A stretch of DNA of 64,000 bases from Bradyrhizobium sp. NDS-1 (lineage in GTDB: Bacteria; Pseudomonadota; Alphaproteobacteria; Rhizobiales; Xanthobacteraceae), in the NCBI RefSeq assembly GCF_032918005.1, contig NZ_CP136628.1, positions 977,501-1,041,500 of the forward strand, in the 5' to 3' direction. A model generated the notes under the pieces. That model was not told where the DNA came from. It searched no databases and was given only the letters and a program-made list of their open reading frames with translations. A program made the translations under genes and the position numbers. How positions within the stretch are numbered: position 1 is the first letter of the stretch; the number at the start of each line of letters is the position of its first letter. This document shows positions 26,836 to 35,873 of this stretch, in pieces.

Positions 26836-26868
26836 CGATCGTCGATGCGGCGTGCAGGAGCACTCTTC

Positions 26869-27132
26869 ATGCGTCTCTGGTCGTGCCCCATCATCGTCGT
26901 CGCGGCATTGCTCGCGCTCACGCCCTCGCATGCGCAGACCTACGATCCGAGCTATCCCGTCTGCATGCACGTCTATTCCGGCCGCGGCGGCCTGAATTGG
27001 TACGATTGCTCGTTCACCTCGATGCCGCAGTGCCGCGCCACGGCCTCGGGCCGCGCCGCCACCTGCGATCTCAATCCGTATTATCGGTCCAATGTACCTT
27101 CGCAGCGCCAGCGTCACCGGCGCAGCGGCTAG
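26869..27132 (+). CDS. DUF3551 small exported protein, paralogue 2
   Basis: An 87-residue DUF3551 protein, tandem paralogue of the preceding gene. It has a signal peptide (MRLWSCPIIVVAALLALTPSHAQ) and the same four-cysteine pattern: PVCMHVY, WYDCSFTSMPQC, ATCDLNPYY. ATG 26869 is chosen because CAGGAG lies eight bases upstream; an in-frame ATG at 26845 would add eight residues before the signal. The two genes are 33 bases apart and likely co-transcribed. The 250 bp after it, up to 27383, hold no visible gene. Confidence 0.83.
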   Translation: MRLWSCPIIVVAALLALTPSHAQTYDPSYPVCMHVYSGRGGLNWYDCSFTSMPQCRATASGRAATCDLNPYYRSNVPSQRQRHRRSG

Positions 27133-27382
27133 CGCCCCTGCACAGGCCACCAAGCCAATCGCGGTCCGCTTGTGCAGATGATGTGAGGGCCAGGCGCTCC
27201 GCCCATCTTGCGCCGGCCATCGGCCTGCGCCGACACCATGCCGCCGAGATCGCCGGCCTGGTAAAGGATAGCTAGCGTTAATTCCGCACTAACCGGGTTT
27301 TACCTTGTCCTTTAACACCTAGGCAGGGCGCGCGAGCTAAGTTGCCGGAACCAGCAGAAACGTTCCGAAAGAATGAACGGCA

Positions 27383-29188
27383 ATGACGACCGCTGTCATC
27401 GAGCAACCGAAAACCGGGCGTGCCCCTTCGGCTTCAAAGATCTGGCTGAAAGCCATCGAGCTCACCGCGCGGATCGAGACGTTGCCCGGACGTCTGTTCG
27501 CCGACGTCATCGACGATTGGGCGCAGCGTCAGCCCGACCGTGTCGCGCTGGTCACCGATGACACGAGTCTCGTCTATCTAGGCCTGTCGAAGCGCATCAA
27601 TCGCTACGCGCGCTGGGCGTGCTCGGTCGGCGTGACCAAGGGCGATATCGTCGCGTTGATCATGCCGAACGGCATCGACTATGTCGCGGCATGGCTCGGC
27701 ATCAGCCGTGTCGGCGGTGTGGTCGCGCTCCTCAATACCAAGCTGGTCGGTCAGTCGCTCGCGCATTGCATCGACGTCGCCAAGCCCAGGCATATCATCG
27801 TGGCGCACGAGCTCACGGAGATATTCGAGAGTTCAACGCCGCATCTGAAGACCCAGGCCAAGGTCTGGACGCATGGCGATGCCCGCAGCGATCGCGCCAT
27901 CGATGTCGCGCTTGCCGTGCTGGACGACGCTCCTCTTTCGCCGCTGGAGCGCGGCGAGGTTACCATCGACGACCGTGCGTTGCTGATCTACACCTCGGGC
28001 ACGACAGGCCTGCCGAAGGCCGCCACCATCAGCCATCGCCGCATTCTCAATTGGGGCTTCTGGTTCGCCGGCCTCACCGCCGCGACCCCCCAGGATCGGC
28101 TCTATGATTGCCTGCCGTTATTCCACTCGGTCGGCGGCATCGTCGCGCCGTGCAGCATGCTGGCCGCCGGCGGCTCGGTGGTGATCGCGGAGAAATTCTC
28201 TGCGTCGCATTTCTGGCCCGACATCGTCCGGCACGATTGCACGCTGTTTCAATACATCGGCGAGCTCTGCCGCTATCTGCTCAAGGCGCCGCCGTCGGAG
28301 TACGAGAATCGTCATCGTCTCCGCCTCGTCTGCGGCAACGGCCTGCGCGGCGACATCTGGGACGACTTTCAGGCGCGTTTCGCCATTCCCCGCATCCTCG
28401 AATTCTATGCGGCGACGGAAGGCAATTTCTCGCTGTTCAACGTCGAGGGACAGCCGGGCGCGATCGGCCGTGTCCCGCCGCTGCTCGCGCATCGCTTTCC
28501 TGCCAATCTCGTCAAGCTCGACCCCGACAGCGGCATGCCGCTACGCAATGAAGAGGGATTTTGCCTCGCCTGCGCTCGCGGCGAGGCCGGCGAAGCCATC
28601 GGCCGCATCGGCACCGCCGATGAGGGCGGCGGCCGCTTCGAGGGCTACACCGACGCCGGCGAGACCGAGAAGAAGATCCTTCGTGATGTCTTTGCCAAAG
28701 GCGATGCCTGGTTCCGCACCGGCGATCTGATGCGGATCGACGACAAGGGCTTCTTCCATTTCGTCGATCGCATCGGGGACACTTTCCGCTGGAAAGGCGA
28801 GAACGTCGCGACCTCGGAGGTGAACGACGCGATGCGCGATTTCACCGGCGTGGTCGATGCCACCACTTACGGCGTCGCCATCTCCGGTGCCGACGGCCGC
28901 GCCGGCATGAGCGCGATCGTCGTCAACGAGGGCTTTGACATTGGGGCATTGCCCGCACATCTGGCGCAACGCCTGCCGGCCTACGCACGTCCCGTCTTCA
29001 TCCGCATCTCCAGCGAGATCGATGCGACCGAGACGTTCAAGCAGAAGAAGGGCGATCTCGCGAGGGAAGGCTTCGATCCCGCCGCGATCTCCGATCGGCT
29101 GTTCATGGCAGACCCCGGATCTGGCGCCTATGTGACGTTGGATGCGGAGGCCTTTGCACGAATCCTGGACGGTTCGATCAGGCTTTAG
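27383..29188 (+). CDS. FATP-type long-chain acyl-CoA synthetase
   Basis: A 601-residue AMP-dependent ligase related to the FATP/VLCS group. Visible parts are the P-loop IYTSGTTGLPKAATISH near residue 205, EFYAATEGNFSLFN, and the FATP-like GDTFRWKGENVATSEV with a C-terminal TFKQKKGDL. It should activate long or very long fatty acids, possibly at the membrane. It ends 141 bases before the ACP-ligase-SDR cassette on the same strand. That neighbour could use its product, but they need not share a transcript. Confidence 0.9.
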   Translation: MTTAVIEQPKTGRAPSASKIWLKAIELTARIETLPGRLFADVIDDWAQRQPDRVALVTDDTSLVYLGLSKRINRYARWACSVGVTKGDIVALIMPNGIDYVAAWLGISRVGGVVALLNTKLVGQSLAHCIDVAKPRHIIVAHELTEIFESSTPHLKTQAKVWTHGDARSDRAIDVALAVLDDAPLSPLERGEVTIDDRALLIYTSGTTGLPKAATISHRRILNWGFWFAGLTAATPQDRLYDCLPLFHSVGGIVAPCSMLAAGGSVVIAEKFSASHFWPDIVRHDCTLFQYIGELCRYLLKAPPSEYENRHRLRLVCGNGLRGDIWDDFQARFAIPRILEFYAATEGNFSLFNVEGQPGAIGRVPPLLAHRFPANLVKLDPDSGMPLRNEEGFCLACARGEAGEAIGRIGTADEGGGRFEGYTDAGETEKKILRDVFAKGDAWFRTGDLMRIDDKGFFHFVDRIGDTFRWKGENVATSEVNDAMRDFTGVVDATTYGVAISGADGRAGMSAIVVNEGFDIGALPAHLAQRLPAYARPVFIRISSEIDATETFKQKKGDLAREGFDPAAISDRLFMADPGSGAYVTLDAEAFARILDGSIRL

Positions 29189-29329
29189 AACGCGCGAAAA
29201 TCGGCAGATAGGTCCAATTTTATCTGAATTGTCCAAGAAGGCATTTACTTCTGTCGGGTAAACAAGCGGCCATGGGGAGGCGGCCAGCAAGAGCCGCCGC
29301 AACAGCAACGATAACAAAGCGAGCCAGCC

Positions 29330-29575
29330 ATGTCGGTAAGGTCTAAGGTCATTGAGGCGATCCAGCAGATCGCCAGGGAGCAGCACGTCACGCTTCCCGC
29401 TCTTTCGGACGATCTGTCCCTGCACGAGACGGGCTTCGACTCGCTCGCCTTCGCCATTCTGGTCGCACGTCTCGAGGACGAGACCGGCGTCGACCCCTTC
29501 ACCATCTCCGAGGACGCTGCATTTCCCGCCACGGTGGGCGATTTCGTGCGGGCCTACGAAAATGTCCCCGCGTGA
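29330..29575 (+). CDS. Acyl carrier protein-like protein
   Basis: An 81-residue ACP-fold protein with the phosphopantetheine site GFDSL, the modified serine being S38. The acidic helix II region (FAILVARLEDETGVDPF) is typical of carrier proteins. It is not the housekeeping ACP, which is encoded with fab genes elsewhere and has a DSLD/TVEL pattern. Its last 14 bases overlap the following ligase gene, so expression is coupled. It likely carries the acyl group loaded by that ligase. Confidence 0.87.
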   Translation: MSVRSKVIEAIQQIAREQHVTLPALSDDLSLHETGFDSLAFAILVARLEDETGVDPFTISEDAAFPATVGDFVRAYENVPA

Positions 29576-30944
29576 GATCTTTGCGCTCCGCGACCATCTC
29601 AGCGCGGAGCTGAAGGGCCGCACGATCTCCGATGCGCACGATGTCGTGTCGCTGACCGACGTCCTGTCGCACACGGTCCTGGGCGGCCGCCTGCGCGAAT
29701 TGTCGGGCCGCGCCGTGCTGCTCAAACTATCGGACCAGCTTCGCTCCGGCCTTGCGATGATCGAGCTCGACGGCATCGCCCGTCGCATGTTGCTATGTCC
29801 ACCCGATCTCAACGCGGCACATCTCGACGCGCTGATCGCAGATGCCGCGATTGACGCCGTCGTCACCGACGAGCCCGACCGCTGGACCGACACGGGCATC
29901 GCGCTCGTCGTCACTGCGCAATTGCCGCTCGAAGCCGCCACGCCAGCCAAGTCCGAACGCGCAACCGAATGGCTGATGCTGACGTCGGGCACGGCTGGCG
30001 TGCCGAAAATCGCGGGCCATACGCTGGAGGCGCTGACCGGCGCGATCGTCGCCGAGGGCCCCGCACGCGGACCTGCGCCGGTGTGGGCGACGTTCTACGA
30101 CATCCGCCGCTATGGCGGCCTGCAAATCTTCCTCCGCGCCATCCTCTCCGGCGGCTCCATGGTGCTGTCGGATCCGCAGGAGGCGCTGGCCGATCACGTC
30201 GCACGGTTGAATGCGCGCGGGGTCTCCCACATCTCGGGCACACCCTCGCACTGGCGCAAGCTCCTGATGAGCGGTTCGGCCACGCAATTCGCCCCGGCTT
30301 ACGTCCGTCTCTCCGGTGAGATCGCCGACCAGGCGGTGCTCGATGGTTTGAAGTCGGCATTTCCCAACTCCTCCATCGGTCATGCCTATGCCTCGACCGA
30401 AGCCGGCGTCGGCTTCGCCGTGAATGACGGGCTGGAGGGCTTTCCGGCCGACTATCTCGGCAATCGCAACGGCGTCGAGATGAAAGTGGTCGACGGCTCG
30501 CTCCGTATCCGTTCGACGCGCACCGCGCATGCCTATGTCGGCCGCAGCGCCGGGGCACTCACCGATGACGACGGATTTGTCGACAGCGGCGACATCGTCG
30601 AGCTGCGCGGCGACCGCTATTACTTCGTCGGCCGCCGCGGCGGCATCATCAATATCGGCGGGCTGAAGGTCCACCCCGAAGAGATCGAGGCAGTGATCAA
30701 CCGACATCCCGATGTGCGGATGTCGCGGGCAAAATCGCGGAAGAGCCCGATCACCGGCGGCATCGTCGTCGCCGACGTGATACTCACTGCGGGTACCGAT
30801 CCCGCGCGCGCCAAAGAGATTCGCGACCAGATCCTGGATCGGTGCCGCGCGCAGCTCGCCTCCCACAAGGTGCCGGCGGTGATTCGCTTCGTCGAGGCGC
30901 TCGATGTCACCCCGGCCGGAAAACTGGCGCGAACCGATGCATAA
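29562..30944 (+). CDS. Adenylate-forming ligase, class I, coupled to ACP
   Basis: A 460-residue ANL-superfamily enzyme. The P-loop is MLTSGTAGVPKIAGHTLE near residue 140, the YASTEAG motif lies in the core, the hinge DSGDIVELRGDRYYFVGRRGG is normal, and the C-terminal LDVTPAGKLARTDA holds the adenylation lysine. The start ATG 29562 overlaps the ACP gene by 14 bases, and its end overlaps the SDR gene by 8. It is shorter than FadD enzymes. By position it probably loads a carboxylic acid onto the neighbouring carrier protein; this is an inference. Confidence 0.85.
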   Translation: MSPREIFALRDHLSAELKGRTISDAHDVVSLTDVLSHTVLGGRLRELSGRAVLLKLSDQLRSGLAMIELDGIARRMLLCPPDLNAAHLDALIADAAIDAVVTDEPDRWTDTGIALVVTAQLPLEAATPAKSERATEWLMLTSGTAGVPKIAGHTLEALTGAIVAEGPARGPAPVWATFYDIRRYGGLQIFLRAILSGGSMVLSDPQEALADHVARLNARGVSHISGTPSHWRKLLMSGSATQFAPAYVRLSGEIADQAVLDGLKSAFPNSSIGHAYASTEAGVGFAVNDGLEGFPADYLGNRNGVEMKVVDGSLRIRSTRTAHAYVGRSAGALTDDDGFVDSGDIVELRGDRYYFVGRRGGIINIGGLKVHPEEIEAVINRHPDVRMSRAKSRKSPITGGIVVADVILTAGTDPARAKEIRDQILDRCRAQLASHKVPAVIRFVEALDVTPAGKLARTDA

Positions 30945-31662
30945 GAACGTTCTCGTCACCGGCGGTAGTCGCGGCATAGGTCTTTCGATCGGCAGACGCC
31001 TCGCCGGCGCCGGCTACAACGTGATCGCGGCGGCGCGGCGTGAGAGCGAAGAGCTCAAGGCTGCGATTGCCGGGTCCGACGGGCGGCTGCATTTCCGTGC
31101 ATGCGACCTTGCGGTGATCGACGCCATTCCGGCCTTTGCAAAATTGGTGCGCGACGAATTCGGCCCGGTCTACGGCCTCGTCAACAATGCCGGCCTCGGC
31201 ACTGAAGGCCTGCTCGCCACCATGCATAATTCCGAGATCGAGGCGCTGGTGCAGCTCAACGTGCTGTCGCCGATCATCCTCACCAAATATGTGGCGCGGC
31301 AGATGATGGCGGACGGCGCCGGCCGCATCATCAACATCTCCTCGATCATTGCCACGACCGGCTATAACGGCCTGTCCGTCTACGGCGCGACCAAGGCCGC
31401 CGCCACCGGCTTCACCCGATCGCTTGCGCGCGAGGTCGGCAAGGTCGGCATCACGGTGAATGCCATCGCGCCGGGCTTCATCGACACCGAGCTCACGCAT
31501 AATCTTTCCGGCGACGGCCGCAAGCGCATCGCCGGCCGCAGCGCGCTGCGCCGCCTGCCGGAGACGGACGACGTCGCGCGCATGGTGGAATACCTGCTCG
31601 GCGAGGGCGGCCGCAATGTCACCGGGACCGTGTTCACAGTTGATGCCGGGAATACGGCATAG
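30937..31662 (+). CDS. SDR oxidoreductase, 3-oxoacyl-ACP reductase-like
   Basis: A 241-residue classical SDR. The cofactor motif TGGSRGIG lies near the N-terminus, NNAGLG in the middle, and the active site has Ser (NISSII) and VYGATKAA (Tyr-Lys). The C-terminal GEGGRNVTGTVFTVDAGNTA is typical of FabG-like reductases. The ATG lies within the last codons of the ligase gene (ATGCATAA). A reductase acting on an ACP-bound keto group would fit the cassette. It might equally reduce a released product. Confidence 0.87.
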   Translation: MHKNVLVTGGSRGIGLSIGRRLAGAGYNVIAAARRESEELKAAIAGSDGRLHFRACDLAVIDAIPAFAKLVRDEFGPVYGLVNNAGLGTEGLLATMHNSEIEALVQLNVLSPIILTKYVARQMMADGAGRIINISSIIATTGYNGLSVYGATKAAATGFTRSLAREVGKVGITVNAIAPGFIDTELTHNLSGDGRKRIAGRSALRRLPETDDVARMVEYLLGEGGRNVTGTVFTVDAGNTA

Positions 31663-31664
31663 GC

Positions 31665-31689
31665 GGAACCGTGACATCAACACTGCGTT
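31665..31689 (+). promoter_or_regulatory. EcfG-type promoter before a small gene
   Basis: GGAAC (31665-31669), exactly 16 bases, then CGTT (31686-31689). This is a full match to the EcfG consensus, located about 100 bases before the 69-residue gene at 31789. Confidence 0.7.
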
Positions 31690-31788
31690 GATCCGGCGCA
31701 ATGACAGTCAGCCGGATCTGGTCGTAAGATGCCTCGCATTCGATTGGGTTACGTCAATCGATCTGCCCTAATCGACAGGGAGCAGTCC

Positions 31789-31998
31789 ATGGCCATGCCT
31801 GACATGACCGCTTCAAATCAGGACGCCACGGCACAATCCCGCGCAAAGCCGGATGATGGCCATTGTCCGCCGATGACGCATCAGAATTCCGGCGGTCACG
31901 GCCATGAAATGTACCCGCAGCAATTCGTGCGCCTGGTCGGCTGCCACGATGCCTCTCTCGAAACCTTGCGCAAGCGTCAGGACGAGAAGCTGCACTGA
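31789..31998 (+). CDS. Small hypothetical protein, probable stress-regulon member
   Basis: A 69-residue polar protein with no signal peptide or membrane segment. It contains HCPPMTHQNSGGHGHEMYPQ and VRLVGCHDASLETLRKRQ, with two cysteines and several histidines that could bind a metal. ATG 31789 follows GGGAGCAG. I recognise no family. A consensus EcfG promoter lies upstream, so it should be induced by the PhyR-NepR-EcfG system encoded 10 kb away. Its reading frame stays open only in this size. Confidence 0.6.
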   Translation: MAMPDMTASNQDATAQSRAKPDDGHCPPMTHQNSGGHGHEMYPQQFVRLVGCHDASLETLRKRQDEKLH

Positions 31999-32048
31999 AG
32001 CGCGCCGAGATTGGAAGAATCGTCATCGCGCTCCAGGTTCTTGTTCGA

Positions 32049-32091
32049 GCATGATCTTTTCGGAAAACCGCGGCCATTTTCCGGATCATGC
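32049..32091. repeat. Rhizobial 'gcatgatc...gatcatgc' hairpin repeat
   Basis: The outer arms gcatgatc / gatcatgc and inner arms cggaaaa / ttttccg form a stem-loop around a GC-rich centre. This element type is dispersed widely in Rhizobiales genomes. It lies between convergent small genes. Confidence 0.65.
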
Positions 32092-32100
32092 GTTAGCTCC

Positions 32101-32487
32101 TCACGTCCGGTGCTTCGGCAGGTCGATTCGTTGGTGTGAGAATTCCGGCGGGCCTTCGGTGAGGCGGCGGATCCGGCGCTCGCGTTCGTCCGCCGGCAAT
32201 GCGGGATCGAGCAGGGTCTCGATCTCGTGAACTGCGATCTCTTCGATCCTGGTGTCGTCCGAGGCGATCGGATGCCCCGCCAGGGGCGCCGGCGGCGCGA
32301 TCTTCAGACCCAGCTCGATCAGCTTGCAGATTGCGTCCGAGCGGGTCATGCGATGGGATTCAGCCCAGGCATCGACCGCCTCCGTCAGTCTTTCGGGCAG
32401 CTTGACCGCGCTGACCGGGTCGATGCCGGTGCGCCGGCGGACCGGAACGGTGGAGTCCTTGTTGCCGAAGTCGGGCACCTCGATCAT
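32101..32487 (-). CDS. Hypothetical protein with ribbon-helix-helix-like segment
   Basis: A 128-residue protein. Residues about 30-60 (AVKLPERLTEAVDAWAESH, then MTRSDAICKLIELGL) match the ribbon-helix-helix pattern of Arc/MetJ-like DNA-binding proteins. The C-terminal half is acidic and arginine-rich (PADERERRIRRLTEGP) with no known domain. ATG 32487 is preferred to an upstream TTG. No toxin partner gene is adjacent, so an antitoxin role is not supported. Confidence 0.6.
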   Translation of the reverse strand: MIEVPDFGNKDSTVPVRRRTGIDPVSAVKLPERLTEAVDAWAESHRMTRSDAICKLIELGLKIAPPAPLAGHPIASDDTRIEEIAVHEIETLLDPALPADERERRIRRLTEGPPEFSHQRIDLPKHRT

Positions 32488-32711
32488 CCCATGCAACCCT
32501 TTGAGCTCGACAAGGATAGCCGCACTCCCCGGCCCCTCGCTTGATGCCGATCAATGACATGCTGCGGCATTGCAACGCGGTCACATCTTGTTGCCGCCGC
32601 ACCTTGTTGTCCTGGCCGGTTTCGGCCAAAGATTGAAAGGGACGCCGGCCGGCGAAACCGGATCCATTCCGCCCCGTATTTGTTTCGCATTCCAAACACC
32701 CAGCAGCCGCG

Positions 32712-33857
32712 ATGACCTCAGGCGAATCCTTCTATGGCGGCATTCCCGTCTTCCGCGGCTTCACCAGCCTGATGGACCCTGCGCTCTATGCGCCGCTGCC
32801 GGACGATTGGAGCATCGGCGTTGCCGACATCGTCGATTCCACCAAGGCCATCGCGGCGCAGCGCTACAAGGCGGTCAACATGGCCGGCGCGGCCGTGATC
32901 GCGGCGGTGACGAACGCGCTCGCGGGGCGCGAATTCCCCTTCGTGTTCGGCGGCGACGGCGCCAGCTTTGCGGTTGCGCCTCACGATGCCGAACTGGCCC
33001 GCGACGCGCTGGCTGCAACTGCGACCTGGGTGCGGGAGGATCTCGATCTGGAGATGCGGGTGGCCCTGGTGCCGGTCAGCGCCATCCGCGCGCAAGGCCT
33101 CGATGTGCGCGTGGCACGCTTCGGTCCCTCGGCGAACCTGTCCTATGCGATGTTCTCCGGCGGCGGCCTCGCCTGGGCCGATGCTGCGATGAAGCGCGGG
33201 GAGTTTGCCGTTCCCGAAGCGCCGGCGGGCACGCAGCCGGATCTCTCCGGCCTGTCCTGCCGCTTCGAGGTGATACCGGCCTCACGTGGCCTGATCCTGT
33301 CGGTTCTGGTGATGCCCGCTCGCGGGGGCGATCCGAATGCCTTCCGCAAGGTGATCGAGGACATCATCCATCTCGTCGAACGCAGCCCGGATGGTGCGCG
33401 CCCGGTGCCCCCGCAAGGGCCACCGTTGAAATGGCCGCCGCAGGGGCTGGACTTCGAGGCCCGCACAAGGCGCGGTGGTCCGCTGCTCGCGCGCCGCGCC
33501 AGCGTGCTGGCCTATACGCTGTTCGTTTATCTCGTCATGCGCTTCGACCTTAACGTCGGCGGCTTCGTGGCAAACGTCTACAGGCGTCAGGTGGTCGAGA
33601 ACTCGGACTTCAGGAAGTATGATGACGGCCTGCGCATGATCCTTGACTGTACGCAGGAGCTCGAACGCGCGTTGAGCGATCGCCTCGCGGCCGCCGCGGG
33701 CGAGGGCGTCGTGCGTTACGGCCTCCATCGGCAGGATGCTGCGATGATGACATGCTTCACCCCGTCGGTGCTGCGCAGCGATCACGTGCACTTCATAGAT
33801 GGCGCGCGAGGCGGCTACGCCTCGGCGGCAACCGCGCTGAAGGCAATGATGGCGTGA
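32712..33857 (+). CDS. DUF3095 protein with nucleotide-cyclase-like motifs
   Basis: A 381-residue cytoplasmic protein of the DUF3095 family. The N-terminal half shows a pattern like class III nucleotide cyclases: VADIVDSTKAI with D39 and FVFGGDGASFAV with D82. The 43-residue spacing is close to that of the two metal-binding aspartates in those enzymes. The C-terminal half (about 250-381) is unknown. Cyclase activity is only an inference; the transition-state residues were not identified. The gene stands alone. Confidence 0.75.
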   Translation: MTSGESFYGGIPVFRGFTSLMDPALYAPLPDDWSIGVADIVDSTKAIAAQRYKAVNMAGAAVIAAVTNALAGREFPFVFGGDGASFAVAPHDAELARDALAATATWVREDLDLEMRVALVPVSAIRAQGLDVRVARFGPSANLSYAMFSGGGLAWADAAMKRGEFAVPEAPAGTQPDLSGLSCRFEVIPASRGLILSVLVMPARGGDPNAFRKVIEDIIHLVERSPDGARPVPPQGPPLKWPPQGLDFEARTRRGGPLLARRASVLAYTLFVYLVMRFDLNVGGFVANVYRRQVVENSDFRKYDDGLRMILDCTQELERALSDRLAAAAGEGVVRYGLHRQDAAMMTCFTPSVLRSDHVHFIDGARGGYASAATALKAMMA

Positions 33858-33861
33858 GGCG

Positions 33862-34296
33862 TCAGCGCCCGGCGCGAGTCCAGGTCTCGCCGCCGCAGAG
33901 CGCGCCGACGCAGCCTTCGACCCGTAGCGAATCCGCCGACGTTACGGTGACGCTGCTGGCATAGCTACTGCCATCGTCGGCGTTGTAGATCTGGCCCGAC
34001 CATTTGTTCTGGCCTGACGGCTGCATGGCACTGAACAATGGCAGACCGATCATCGGACGCCTGGCGAGCGCGGGATTGGGATTCTTGCTGTCGGTGGCGG
34101 GCTGGCCGGTGGCGGTGTCGTAGGGTTCGCGCAGCCAGACGATGTGGCCACAGATGCCGTCGCCGCACCTGCTGATCTTGACGCGCGCATCGCCCGCCTG
34201 GGTGAGCCAGGTCCCGTCGGCGCTCTGCGCACGCGCGGCAGATGCGCCAAGCAGCGCGGCGATGAGGACGATGAGAGCAGAGAATCTGGAAGTCAT
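33862..34296 (-). CDS. DUF2147 exported protein
   Basis: A 144-residue periplasmic protein. The signal peptide MTSRFSALIVLIAALLGASA...AQ is cleaved near residue 24, and the mature part has the DUF2147 pattern: DGTWLTQAGDARVKISRCGDGICGHIVWL, then a central proline segment and a C-terminal Trp. Four cysteines (SRCGDGICG, EGCVGALCGG) could form two disulfides. The function of the family is not established. It converges with the DUF3095 gene, with only 4 bases between them. Confidence 0.85.
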   Translation of the reverse strand: MTSRFSALIVLIAALLGASAARAQSADGTWLTQAGDARVKISRCGDGICGHIVWLREPYDTATGQPATDSKNPNPALARRPMIGLPLFSAMQPSGQNKWSGQIYNADDGSSYASSVTVTSADSLRVEGCVGALCGGETWTRAGR

Positions 34297-34404
34297 GGAG
34301 AGGGGTTCCGAAAAATGGAGCGCCTCCATAGCAGGCCGGCGGGATAGTGCAACGCTGGCCGGAATCACATTCCTGCGTTTATTCGTCCGCTCACTTGGCT
34401 GCGC

Positions 34405-35790
34405 TCATTTGCCCCAGCGCGCGACGGCCACCGAGGCCGCAGTCGACAGGCCGAACACGACCATGGCACCGCCGACCAGCGCGAACAACGTCCAGGCCGG
34501 CGCCTGCGCCGTCATCAGGCCGATGCCGCCGATCGCAACGATCAGAAGCCGCGCGGTAGAGGCCAGGACGGGCCCACCGACACGCGTCGCGCCTTGCGAG
34601 GAGAAGTAGAGCGACACACCTATGCCGAAGAACACGAAGGCCGGGCCGGCCCAATGGAAATAGCTGTAGGCGGCGGCGGTGACGGCGGGATCCCGCGTGA
34701 AGAGCGTGACCCACAGCGAGGGATAGATCGCGATGACGAGCCCGATCAGGCCAACCGTAAGTCCGGAGGCCGCAGCTGCAGTCCAGGCCACGCGTCGCGC
34801 GCGCTTCACATGTCCCGCGCCCATCGCCACGCCGACCATCGGCACCGAGGCGATGCCAAAGGCGAAGGTGATCGGGATCAGCAGAAATTCCAGCCGCGAG
34901 CCGATGCCGTAGCCTGCCAGCATCTCGGTGCCGAAGGTGGCGAGGATTTTCGTGAAGATCAGAATGGTGAGCACGGTCTGCAGCGGCGACAGACAGGCCA
35001 CCGCGCCCACTTTGAGAATGTCCAGGAACATTGCGCGCTCGAAATGAAACGCGCGAAGGTTCAGCGGCAGTCGGCTGCGGCCGGAGGCGAGATACCAGAG
35101 GAGGAAGATCGCGGCGAAGCTGAACGCGATCAACTGGCCGCTCGCGACGCCGGGCATGCCGAACTGCTTCACGCCGAACAGACCGAGCCCCAGCGTGCCG
35201 CCGAGCGCGATCTGGAGCACGCCCGCCGCGATCAACGTTATCGAGGGAATGCGCATATCGCCGGTGCCGCGGATCACCGAGGCCAGCGTGTTGACGAGCC
35301 AGATCGCGACCGCACCGGAAAACAGCACCTGCGAATAGCCGCAGGCTTCCTCGAGCACGTGATCGCGTCCGCCGAGCAGCGCGAACAACGAGCGGCCGAA
35401 GACGAGCATCATCACCGTGAAGAACAGTCCGCCGCAGAGGCCGATGATGGCGGCATGCAGCGCCAGCGTCGCTGCGCGGTCCCGATCGCCTGCGCCGAGC
35501 GCGCGGCTGATCGCGGATGAGACGCCGCCGCCCATCGCGCCCGCGCTCATCATCTGCGTCAGCATCGCGAACGGAAACACCAGCGCGATCGCGGCGAGCG
35601 GAACGGTGCCGAGCCGGCCGATATAGGAGGTCTCGGCGATCGAAACCAGCGTGCTGCCGACCATCGCGATCATGTTGGGAATCGCGAGCCGCAGCAACGT
35701 GGACAGGATGGGGGCCGTCAGCAGGCTGGCGATGGAGGAGGCGACCGGGGCACGCGGCGGGGCGGCGTCTAGGGTGGCGTCGATCGTCAT
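34405..35790 (-). CDS. MATE-family multidrug/metabolite efflux transporter
   Basis: A 461-residue inner-membrane protein with about 12 hydrophobic segments in two similar halves. Motifs typical of MATE transporters include NMIAMVGSTLVSIAETSYIGRLG near the start and SAISRALGAGDRDRA in the first half; GVAMGAGHVKRARR is the matching point in the second half. The family exports cationic drugs or metabolites using Na+ or H+ gradients. It overlaps no neighbour and lies between an exported DUF2147 protein and a GNAT enzyme on the same strand. Confidence 0.9.
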   Translation of the reverse strand: MTIDATLDAAPPRAPVASSIASLLTAPILSTLLRLAIPNMIAMVGSTLVSIAETSYIGRLGTVPLAAIALVFPFAMLTQMMSAGAMGGGVSSAISRALGAGDRDRAATLALHAAIIGLCGGLFFTVMMLVFGRSLFALLGGRDHVLEEACGYSQVLFSGAVAIWLVNTLASVIRGTGDMRIPSITLIAAGVLQIALGGTLGLGLFGVKQFGMPGVASGQLIAFSFAAIFLLWYLASGRSRLPLNLRAFHFERAMFLDILKVGAVACLSPLQTVLTILIFTKILATFGTEMLAGYGIGSRLEFLLIPITFAFGIASVPMVGVAMGAGHVKRARRVAWTAAAASGLTVGLIGLVIAIYPSLWVTLFTRDPAVTAAAYSYFHWAGPAFVFFGIGVSLYFSSQGATRVGGPVLASTARLLIVAIGGIGLMTAQAPAWTLFALVGGAMVVFGLSTAASVAVARWGK

Positions 35791-35873
35791 GTGTCACCGG
35801 ACGGAATTTAGATGATGATTGACATGTTATAGGGGCAGGCAGGGCCCGGCGGCATCCTCACCTCACGCAGGGG

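Noticed and set aside
27347..27364. GGAAC followed by CGTT before the FATP-type ligase gene
   Set aside because: The spacer is 9 bases instead of 16-17, so it cannot be an EcfG promoter.
32101..32487. Ribbon-helix-helix protein as antitoxin
   Set aside because: No small toxin-like gene is adjacent on either side.
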